From Candidatus Fibrimonadaceae bacterium (lineage in GTDB: Bacteria; Fibrobacterota; Fibrobacteria; Fibrobacterales; Fibrobacteraceae), in contig JAITFN010000015.1 of the NCBI GenBank assembly GCA_031281345.1, forward strand, positions 29,116 through 93,115: 64,000 nucleotides of DNA, in the 5' to 3' direction. Below are positions 57,767 through 64,000 of this stretch, piece by piece; position 1 is the stretch's first letter, and every line of letters begins with the position of its first letter. The notes under the pieces were generated by a model. The model saw only the letters and a list, made by a program, of their open reading frames with translations. It ran no database searches and had not been told where the DNA came from. The translations under genes were made by a program, and so were the position numbers.

Positions 57767-57872
57767 AAGACCTCCGAAATTAATATACATCAAAATATAC
57801 AAAAAAATGACAAAAATGTGAAGGTTTGGGGAGTTTTATCTGCATTTTGCGTGATGAATATCACTTATTAGC

Positions 57873-58298
57873 TTAATTCCCATAATTTTCCCAAGGATTT
57901 AATATTGTTAATCCAGCTATACCGAAAAAATCTTTTACATTACGGGTGGCAATAATTAGGTCGTTTTCAAGAGCAGTAGCAGCTATAAATGTATCCTGCA
58001 CTTGAAACGAACGAGGAAGCCCTGCCATCATTTTACCCCAAATTTGCATAGTGCTTGTTTTTATATTGAGTATGCGTTCATTGAATCCTTCGGAAATTAT
58101 CTCATTGAACCAAGCGGACAGCTTGTTCTTTCGGGAGCTATTCGGGAGTCTTTCTATTCCATAGACTATTTCGCCTATGGAAACCACGCTGATGAACTTA
58201 TCAGTATCGGGTATGTCAATAAACCACTTCACCACTTCTTTGTCGGGGCTTTGCTTGGTTATTTCGGAAAGGACATTTGTGTCTATCAGATACTTCAT
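57873..58298 (-). CDS. VapC-like PIN-domain toxin
   Basis: A 141-residue PIN-domain ribonuclease: YLIDTNVLSE (first Asp), SIGEIVYGIERL (Glu), and the acidic pair region QDTFIAATALENDLIIATRNVKDF near the C-terminus. It should cleave RNA, often tRNA, unless held by the antitoxin encoded upstream, with which it overlaps by four bases. Confidence 0.92.
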   Translation of the reverse strand: MKYLIDTNVLSEITKQSPDKEVVKWFIDIPDTDKFISVVSIGEIVYGIERLPNSSRKNKLSAWFNEIISEGFNERILNIKTSTMQIWGKMMAGLPRSFQVQDTFIAATALENDLIIATRNVKDFFGIAGLTILNPWENYGN

Positions 58299-58543
58299 AG
58301 TTCAATATTCCGAAAGCGAGCATCTTTGCGAGAAGGCAAGTCCAAATCAGTTAAGCTTTCTGGTGCGGAACGAAGCATATCAAACAAGCTTTTCTTAGGC
58401 TTGGTGAGTTGCTTGTATTTGGCTATGGAAACCACGACTGCTACGGGTTCGCCACGCAAGGTAATTGACTGCGGAGCAGCTTTTGTTTGCTTAACAAGCT
58501 CGCTAAACTTAGCTTTTGCTTCCTGTAACTGCCATTTTTGCAT
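58295..58543 (-). CDS. Phd/YefM-type antitoxin
   Basis: An 82-residue protein: WQLQEAKAKFSELVKQTKAA, QSITLRGEPVAVVVSIAKYKQL is the Phd/YefM dimer and DNA-binding domain. The C-terminal tail after about residue 60 would bind the toxin. The antitoxin-toxin order with a four-base overlap is typical, and the pair presumably autoregulates. Confidence 0.9.
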   Translation of the reverse strand: MQKWQLQEAKAKFSELVKQTKAAPQSITLRGEPVAVVVSIAKYKQLTKPKKSLFDMLRSAPESLTDLDLPSRKDARFRNIEL

Positions 58544-58624
58544 AAAAACCTCTAATAACTAGTCTGTCTAGTGATAATATAGTAAATGCTGATTTATAGA
58601 AAAAATATTCTATATTTACCCTAA

Positions 58625-59176
58625 ATGCTCACTAAAAAAACATTCAAAATTGGCGGCTTGCAAGTGTGGGCTGAGCGTAAAAGGGTGCGCAGCGTTAGGC
58701 TTTATGTTTCTCAAAAGGATTTACAGGCACATTTAACCATCCCTTATTACGCAAGCGAAAAATTTGCGCTTGATTTTTTGAGCAAAAATTATGAGTGGCT
58801 AAAAAGAACAATGGAAAAAATAAAGGAAAACCCGCCTCCCGCCTTGAGGCAAGAGCAGGAAATTTCAAAAGCAGAAATGGAAAAACTTAAAAAAATCATC
58901 TCAAATTTGCTCCCCCAGTGGGAGTTCAGGCTTGGGGTCAAAGCAAAAGACTGGAAACTGCGCAAAATGAAAACCCAATGGGGAAATTGCAAAATGAAAA
59001 CCAGAGAGATAACTTTCAGCACAGGCTTAATAAAAAAACCTCTCCGATGCATAGAATACGTAGTTGCCCACGAACTCGCGCATTTAATAGAAGCAAACCA
59101 CTCCGAAAAGTTTTACGCAGTAATAGCAAAGCATTTTCCGTATTGGAAGGAAGTTAGAAAGGAATTGAATGGGTGA
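58625..59176 (+). CDS. YgjP-like zinc metallopeptidase (M48/SprT-like, DUF45)
   Basis: A 183-residue protein with the zinc motif HELAHLIEANHSEKFY near residue 143-158 and the upstream WGNCK and REITFSTGLI blocks of the YgjP/DUF45 family. Its substrate is unknown. TATATT lies eight bases before the ATG without a Shine-Dalgarno sequence, so a leaderless mRNA is likely. Confidence 0.85.
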   Translation: MLTKKTFKIGGLQVWAERKRVRSVRLYVSQKDLQAHLTIPYYASEKFALDFLSKNYEWLKRTMEKIKENPPPALRQEQEISKAEMEKLKKIISNLLPQWEFRLGVKAKDWKLRKMKTQWGNCKMKTREITFSTGLIKKPLRCIEYVVAHELAHLIEANHSEKFYAVIAKHFPYWKEVRKELNG

Positions 59177-59198
59177 TAATTTTTAGGGAGGTGTTTAA

Positions 59199-60506
59199 AT
59201 GAATTTTTTGGAAGATTATTTTGGAATAGCAAAAAGTGGTTCTACTTTGTATAAAGAATTGGTGGCTGGCATCACTACTTTTTTTGCTATGTCTTATATT
59301 CTATTTGTTAATCCAATGATATTGTCCGAAACCGGTATGGATAAATCCGCCCAGTTTACCGCAACTGCGTTGGCTGCCATTTTTGGTACCCTTGTTATGG
59401 GTGTGTATGCTAGGTTGCCTTTTGCTCTTGCACCCGGTATGGGGTTGAATACGTTTTTTGCATATACTATGTGCTTATTTCTGGGGCATAGCTGGCATTT
59501 CGCTTTGGGAGTTGTTTTTGTGGAAGGCGTTATTTTCTTTTTGCTTTCCATTTTTGATTTAAGACGTATTGTGGTTAATTTAATTCCAAGAAGCTTGCAA
59601 CTCGCTTTTTGCCCAGGCATTGGGCTTTTTATAGCTTCTGTGGGATTGCAGCAAGCCAAGATTATTGAAATGCACGAAAACAGCATAAAATTTGGACAAA
59701 TAACAGATCCTAATGTGTTGCTTGCCTGCCTTGGCATTTTGGTAATTGGTGTTTTTTATGTAAAAAAGATTTATGTTGGAATGGTCGTTGGAATTATAGT
59801 GCTTACGATTATCAGTTTATCTTTTGGATTAACCCAAATAGAGTCTTTCTTTTCTTTGCCACCTTCTGTTTCTGATATTATGTTTGCCTTTAATTTTTCG
59901 GAAATATTGTCTTACGATTTTATTTGCTTGGTTCTTTTGTTGCTGAGCGTTGACATTTTTGACACAATGGGAACTTTGCTCGGTGTTTCAAATGCTACTG
60001 AAAATCTGGCTAATAAAGACGGCTCCCCGAAAAATATCAGAAAAGCTTTTGTGGCAGATAGCCTTGCTACCGTGTTTGGGGCAATGGTTGGAACAAATAC
60101 AACCACAACATATATAGAAAGCTCAACCGGAGTTTCTGTTGGAGGCAGAACCGGCATCACAAGCATAGTTACGGCTCTTTGTTTTGTTATAGCTTTATTC
60201 AGTTTCCCAATGCTACTCGCCGTTCCGCCTGCGGCTGTGTCTGCTATGCTCATATTTGCTGGTTACAATATGTTTATGAGTCCAGCACTTAAAAATATGG
60301 ATTTTAAAGACTATTCCGAATCTGTCCCTGCATTTATCACAATGATCGTAATGCCATTTTCGCATTCCATTGTAGATGGAATATCTTTTGGCGTTTTGAG
60401 CTATGTTTTAATAAACAGCGCTTCTAGAAATTTGCAAAAAATAAGCACGGGAACATATTTAATTGCTATATTCTTTGCAGCGCGTTATGTTATTTTGCCA
60501 AACTGA
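59199..60506 (+). CDS. NCS2-family purine (adenine/guanine/hypoxanthine) permease
   Basis: A 435-residue membrane transporter with about 13 hydrophobic helices. GITTFFAMSYILFVNP, the LAPGMGLNTFFAY segment and FVADSLATVFGAMVGTNTTTTYIESSTGV are typical of AzgA/PbuG-like permeases. It should import purine bases with protons. GGGAGG precedes the ATG. The next small gene follows after eight bases. Confidence 0.93.
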   Translation: MNFLEDYFGIAKSGSTLYKELVAGITTFFAMSYILFVNPMILSETGMDKSAQFTATALAAIFGTLVMGVYARLPFALAPGMGLNTFFAYTMCLFLGHSWHFALGVVFVEGVIFFLLSIFDLRRIVVNLIPRSLQLAFCPGIGLFIASVGLQQAKIIEMHENSIKFGQITDPNVLLACLGILVIGVFYVKKIYVGMVVGIIVLTIISLSFGLTQIESFFSLPPSVSDIMFAFNFSEILSYDFICLVLLLLSVDIFDTMGTLLGVSNATENLANKDGSPKNIRKAFVADSLATVFGAMVGTNTTTTYIESSTGVSVGGRTGITSIVTALCFVIALFSFPMLLAVPPAAVSAMLIFAGYNMFMSPALKNMDFKDYSESVPAFITMIVMPFSHSIVDGISFGVLSYVLINSASRNLQKISTGTYLIAIFFAARYVILPN

Positions 60507-60514
60507 GGGTATAT

Positions 60515-60715
60515 ATGATTTTTTTGTTGATTTTGATTTCACTAGCAGGCATTTTTTTGAGTGGCTGGTATTTTTTTAGAAACCTGAAAATGATAGAATT
60601 CAAGAACAGGACAGAAAGATCAGCGTTGAAAAGGTTTTTAAATTACCCATTTACCATTGTGTGGTATAGTTATTTGCTCATATTTTTTGCTTGCCTCACG
60701 ATAAACAATTTTTAA
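60515..60715 (+). CDS. Small two-helix membrane protein
   Basis: A 66-residue protein with hydrophobic stretches at about residues 2-19 and 46-64 and a basic middle. It lies eight bases after the permease gene and five before the next, so it belongs to the same transcript. No family is recognised. Confidence 0.6.
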   Translation: MIFLLILISLAGIFLSGWYFFRNLKMIEFKNRTERSALKRFLNYPFTIVWYSYLLIFFACLTINNF

Positions 60716-60720
60716 TAATT

Positions 60721-61449
60721 ATGTTCAGGCAAATTTTTTCTTTTCTGCTTCTTTTTGTTTTTGCCGCTTTTGCTATGCAAAATGCTGGAAAAGTAGCTAA
60801 CCCCTTTGTATTTGAACCGGTGGATTTGGGGATTTTGCAACAGGGCATAAAAAAGAATGTTGAAATAAATGGCAAAAATGTTTCCTCGCAGTTAATAGAA
60901 CTTGAAAACGTTTTTGACCAGATGACAGGCGGTGAGAATTTTGTTTATCCACAGAAGATAAGTCCGGGGCAAAATTTTAAAATCAATTTCACATTGAACA
61001 CGGCATATATAGAAGGCGATTTTGTGCACAATATAATATTGGTCGATACAAGCGGTACCCCTTATATAGCAAACGTCAAGGGCAAAGTTGAAAATCCCAT
61101 TGTGTTCAGCGAAAGATATTTGGATATTGGTTTTTATAAAAAAGGGGTGCAAAAAAAATGGACATTTTATGTGTGGAACAAAGACAAAAAACCATTAAAG
61201 CTAAAACTCAAACCGGAACTGCAAAAGGAATTCAAAGCGGAATTTAAAGATGTGAAATTGGATGTGAGTGATTTTGAAAACCTCAAAGAAGGCGGCAATA
61301 CTCCTGCTGTGAAGGTAAGTTTATCTGTTGTGGAGTTGGAGAAGCCAAAAAATTCTGTTAAAAGCATTCGCAAAATAGTCACTTTTATTTGCGAAAATTT
61401 CCCAAATGCGGTGCCGGAGCTTCAGGTTACGGGTTATTGGGAAGAGTGA
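60721..61449 (+). CDS. Exported DUF1573-like protein
   Basis: A 242-residue protein. The start at 60721 gives a signal peptide (MFRQIFSFLLLFVFAAFA); an in-frame ATG at 60691 overlaps the previous gene. Two Ig-like beta domains are suggested by VFEPVDLGILQQGIKKNVEI and VFSERYLDIGFYKKGVQKKW, the DUF1573 pattern. It is probably periplasmic; function unknown. The last 23 bases overlap the convergent gene. Confidence 0.65.
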   Translation: MFRQIFSFLLLFVFAAFAMQNAGKVANPFVFEPVDLGILQQGIKKNVEINGKNVSSQLIELENVFDQMTGGENFVYPQKISPGQNFKINFTLNTAYIEGDFVHNIILVDTSGTPYIANVKGKVENPIVFSERYLDIGFYKKGVQKKWTFYVWNKDKKPLKLKLKPELQKEFKAEFKDVKLDVSDFENLKEGGNTPAVKVSLSVVELEKPKNSVKSIRKIVTFICENFPNAVPELQVTGYWEE

Positions 61450-62179
61450 GATTCAGGCTCATAAGAGCGGCAAAGGCATTTTGCGGACTAATTTTTTGTT
61501 TTGCCATATCGTTTAAAATAGACTCTATTTTGTCTATTTCATCTCCGTTGTCTAGTACTCTGGCGGCTTTAATGGCTAATCCCTTCTGAAAGGTTCTGTA
61601 ATCTGGGTTCAAGTAGTCGTTCATAATTTGAGTTAAGGCTAGGTCTGTAGGCATAGATTTAAGCTCAAATGTCCTAGCTATTCCGCGAATATACTCCGGT
61701 GCTGTTGTATCGTTTTCAAATGGTTTCATTATTTTTGCCGCATAAGCGTAATTTTTGCCAGGTCCGTTTGCAAATCTAAGCGCAGAGCTAACCTTCAGCC
61801 GCCAATCGTCTGGAAAAGCCTCAACGCCTCGCCGCAGGAGTACGTAATCTGTGGTGTCTGGTTCGTTGTTTGCCGTTATTGCGTTCACAAATGTGTATGG
61901 GGTTTTGAAGAGGCTATCCAATCTTGTGGAGGCATCTGCCAAGTGAGAGAGCCACTTGAAGGTTTTGCCGTCAAACATTGTTTCGCTATAAGCTATTATG
62001 CCGCCTATCCAAAACAGGCTGGCTGCGGTGGAGTTGTAGCCGAGTGACATCCATTTGGCTGCCTCGGTGCGAGGCACAAAAGCGCTTGCCTCTTTAATTT
62101 CTGGCAAATCCGGCGATTTTGCAAACCCCAGTATAGACAAAGCCAAAGCGATGAGTGCCGCAAAAAACACAACCTTCAT
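61427..62179 (-). CDS. Membrane-anchored hypothetical protein starting directly behind tRNA-Arg
   Basis: A 250-residue protein with an N-terminal hydrophobic segment (MKVVFFAALIALALSILG) and a helical, TPR-like remainder (SLGYNSTAASLFWIGG, VLLRRGVEAFPDDWRLKV). The longer reading frame from 62272 runs through tRNA-Arg and is rejected. The ATG at 62179 is two bases after the tRNA 3' end, without a Shine-Dalgarno sequence. Processing of the tRNA would create a nearly leaderless mRNA. Confidence 0.65.
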   Translation of the reverse strand: MKVVFFAALIALALSILGFAKSPDLPEIKEASAFVPRTEAAKWMSLGYNSTAASLFWIGGIIAYSETMFDGKTFKWLSHLADASTRLDSLFKTPYTFVNAITANNEPDTTDYVLLRRGVEAFPDDWRLKVSSALRFANGPGKNYAYAAKIMKPFENDTTAPEYIRGIARTFELKSMPTDLALTQIMNDYLNPDYRTFQKGLAIKAARVLDNGDEIDKIESILNDMAKQKISPQNAFAALMSLNLTLPNNP

Positions 62180-62181
62180 AA

Positions 62182-62256
<75 letters not shown>

Positions 62257-62300
62257 TAAATTTCAATGGCAATATAGAAAATAAAAAGTTATTTTTGAAA

Positions 62301-62468
62301 TTAGAGTTTCATAGCGCGGGTAATAACAAATATCTTGTTTTCGTCCATTCCTCTTGCTCTCATTTCCTCTTCCAATTTTTTGAGTTTCCGATTCTCCAAT
62401 ATATCGGCTATCTTCCAGAGAATCCAGAGAACAATAAGACCCGAAAATGGAGCGGAGCAATAAAACAT
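62301..62468 (-). CDS. Small membrane protein with a charged helical tail
   Basis: A 55-residue protein (MFYCSAPFSGLIVLWILWKI) with one hydrophobic helix and then a charged helix (KLKKLEEEMRARGMDENK). GAGG lies seven bases before the ATG, which sets the start. It lies upstream of tRNA-Arg on the same strand. No family is recognised. Confidence 0.6.
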   Translation of the reverse strand: MFYCSAPFSGLIVLWILWKIADILENRKLKKLEEEMRARGMDENKIFVITRAMKL

Positions 62469-62571
62469 TTTTTTACCTCTATCAATAAATATACATTTTT
62501 TTCCGCGAGGTGGGGCGGTTAAGCTTGTGTGGTAGGCTAATTTTTTACTATATTGGTGAAAGGAGCTTTAT

Positions 62572-62805
62572 ATGCAAGCAGTAGAATTTGAAACAGAGAT
62601 TGTAAATGATACAATATGCATTCCTCAAGAATATAAGGGGAGCTTGCCTCACAAGGCTAGAATCATAATAATGGATAGCCTTTTTTCCAATCCTTATATA
62701 GCTCGCACAAAGAAAAAGGATACTATAACAGAAGATGATTTTAAAAGCATTAAAATAAATACAAGCAATTTCAAATTCAATAGAGAAGAGGCAAATGAGC
62801 GATAA
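62572..62805 (+). CDS. Putative antitoxin of a PIN-domain module
   Basis: A 77-residue protein. The N-terminal VEFETEIVNDTICIPQEYKG suggests a swapped-hairpin or DUF2281-like beta domain with a helical tail for toxin binding. AAAGGAG precedes the ATG. It overlaps the PIN toxin gene by 11 bases, the standard order for such pairs. Confidence 0.7.
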   Translation: MQAVEFETEIVNDTICIPQEYKGSLPHKARIIIMDSLFSNPYIARTKKKDTITEDDFKSIKINTSNFKFNREEANER

Positions 62806-63205
62806 TGTATTTTTAGATACTAACATATTTATCTATGCATATTCAGATGAGTTGGAAAAAAAGGAGCGTTCTTTTGAATTATTGAATAAATTTTCGTGTA
62901 TAACCAGCACTCAAGTATTGAGCGAACTTAGTAATGTTTGTTTCAAGAAATTAAAGTTTTCAGACAATGCCATTAGCAGTGTTATTAAAGAAGTAATGAA
63001 TTTTTGTGATATTTTTATAGTGAATGAAACAACCATTCAGCGAGCAATTTTTATTAAAGGACGTTATGGTTATTCCTACTACGACAGTCTTATACTGGCT
63101 TCGGCTTTAGAAAGCGACTGTTCAATATTATATTCGGAAGATTTACAACACGGGCAAGTTATAGATGATTTGTTGAAAATAGTGAATCCTTTTGCAGAAA
63201 ATTGA
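62795..63205 (+). CDS. PIN-domain toxin (VapC-like)
   Basis: A 136-residue PIN-domain protein: VFLDTNIFIYAYS (first Asp), STQVLSELSNVC (Glu) and YYDSLILASALESDCSILYSED (third and fourth acidic positions). It belongs to a different subgroup from the toxin at 57873. It should be an RNase neutralised by the protein encoded upstream. Confidence 0.87.
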   Translation: MSDNVFLDTNIFIYAYSDELEKKERSFELLNKFSCITSTQVLSELSNVCFKKLKFSDNAISSVIKEVMNFCDIFIVNETTIQRAIFIKGRYGYSYYDSLILASALESDCSILYSEDLQHGQVIDDLLKIVNPFAEN

Positions 63206-63305
63206 ACACGTTGCTTGTCAAAAACGTTAAATTCGTCAGGACTAGACCCTCCGCCTTATGCCCTTGATATTGAATAAAAAAGTATGGGGCCTTAACAACC
63301 AGACC

Positions 63306-63334
63306 TTGACAAATAAGCTCTAATTTTCTATCTT
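63306..63334 (+). promoter_or_regulatory. Promoter of the zinc-ribbon coiled-coil gene
   Basis: TTGACA (63306-63311) and TATCTT (63329-63334) are separated by 17 bases. The start codon at 63376 follows with GAGG nine bases before it. Confidence 0.7.
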
Positions 63335-63375
63335 ATAACAATGAGCAGGTTTTTAACTAACCGAGGTGATAGAAA

Positions 63376-64000
63376 ATGAAACAACAAGTAGTTTGCGAAG
63401 TGTGTCAGGGCGAGTTGCTTAAACAAGAAAATATGTTTATTTGCCAACACTGTGGAATTAAATATTCTACTGAAGCAGTCAAGAGAATGTTGACTGAAAT
63501 GCAACTAAAAGAGAAAAAATTAAAAGAAAGCGCTAGATTAAATGAAGAGCAGAAGTTAAAAGAAGAAGCGGAAAGATTAAAAGAAGAGCAGAGATTAAAA
63601 GAAGAGCAGAGGCTGAAAGAAGAAGAACGAAAAAGGCTAAAAAAAGAAGAAGAACAAAAGATAATGGCTGAAGAGCAAAGGCTAATGGCTGAAGAAAAAA
63701 GGTTAAAAGAAGAGGAGCAAAAGCTAATAGCAGAAAAAGAAAGATTAAAAGAAGAAAAAAGGCAAAGGGAAGAACAGAGATTAAAAGAAGAAGAGAGATT
63801 AAAAGAAGAAGCAAGATTAAGAGAAGTGCAAAGGCTAAAAGAAGAAGAGCAAAAGCTAATAGCTGAGGAGCAAAGGTTAGTAGAAGAAAAAGAAAGATTA
63901 AAAGAAGAGCAGAGATTAAAAGAAGAGGAAAGGCAAAGGGAAGAGCAGAGATTAAAAGAAGAACAACAAAAAATAATAGCTGAAGAGCAAAAGTTAAAAG
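63376..64000 (+). CDS. Partial zinc-ribbon protein with a long charged coiled coil
   Basis: The frame runs off the right edge after about 208 codons. It begins with a zinc ribbon (CEVCQGE and CQHCGIKY, two CxxC pairs). From about residue 40 it is an uninterrupted Lys/Glu/Arg-rich helix made of imperfect repeats of EEQRLKEEE and EEQKLIAEE. The missing C-terminus may carry the functional domain. The DNA is correspondingly repetitive and purine-rich. Confidence 0.75.
   Translation, partial: MKQQVVCEVCQGELLKQENMFICQHCGIKYSTEAVKRMLTEMQLKEKKLKESARLNEEQKLKEEAERLKEEQRLKEEQRLKEEERKRLKKEEEQKIMAEEQRLMAEEKRLKEEEQKLIAEKERLKEEKRQREEQRLKEEERLKEEARLREVQRLKEEEQKLIAEEQRLVEEKERLKEEQRLKEEERQREEQRLKEEQQKIIAEEQKLK

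Noticed and set aside
63533..63814. Leucine-rich frame opposite the coiled-coil gene
   Set aside because: It mirrors the Lys/Glu repeats on the other strand.

Overview
The window is a stretch of AT-rich bacterial chromosome that reads best as a member of the Fibrobacterota (a Fibrobacter or Fibromonas-like, flagellated, didermic gut bacterium). The grounds are short serine/glycine linkers in secreted proteins (52488-52808, 56672-57766), a C-terminal sorting domain of the type-9 kind on a secreted protein, a bactofilin, TolQ/TolR-type genes and a large flagellin and hook protein. This assignment is inference from gene content; no 16S rRNA gene is present.

Layout. 1-2711: secreted or lipoprotein genes including a subtilisin-like protease with an unusual active site. 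2899-9087: housekeeping genes (pssA, ispE, a gamma-carbonic-anhydrase-like gene with exbB/exbD, rpmH-rnpA-yidD, a CnoX-like thioredoxin/TPR protein, rlmI). 9064-18371: a composite genomic island in the 3' half of tRNA-Phe. Three near-identical copies of that half (9064, 13021, 18320) delimit two tandem segments. The left one (about 4 kb) carries many small secreted or membrane proteins and no integrase. The right one (about 5.3 kb) carries a tyrosine integrase, an EcoRI-type DNA methyltransferase paired with a DUF262-HNH nuclease, a DNA-binding protein and a cluster of iteron-like repeats. 18577-28869: flagellin with a structured leader, comEC, a lipoprotein that looks like a free-standing copy of the protease N-terminal region, proS, rpoZ and a fused sugar-phosphate mutase/UDP-sugar pyrophosphorylase.

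29144-45963 is a surface polysaccharide locus: the initiating sugar-phosphate transferase, an outer-membrane export protein, a chain-length regulator, O-antigen ligase/polymerase, flippase, five glycosyltransferases and three methyltransferases, with a dGTPase-like gene and a siderophore/cobalamin-type binding lipoprotein embedded near its start. The mutase/pyrophosphorylase fusion next door is well placed to feed it with UDP-sugar. 46055-48447 is the least explained part: a repeated promoter-like element also found in front of comEC, a 17-codon ORF, and a tandem family of three related unknown proteins, two of which are each preceded by a small ORF at the same distance. 48661-52416 holds a coiled-coil protein and a very large flagellar hook protein. 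52439-64000 mixes housekeeping genes (bactofilin, U32 peptidase, phosphopantetheinyl transferase, purine permease), tRNA-Ala and tRNA-Arg, two toxin-antitoxin pairs and several small genes.

A recurring trait is a TATATT box lying only 6 to 8 bases before an ATG that has no Shine-Dalgarno sequence (pssA, rpmH, the CnoX-like gene and others), which suggests that leaderless mRNAs are common here.
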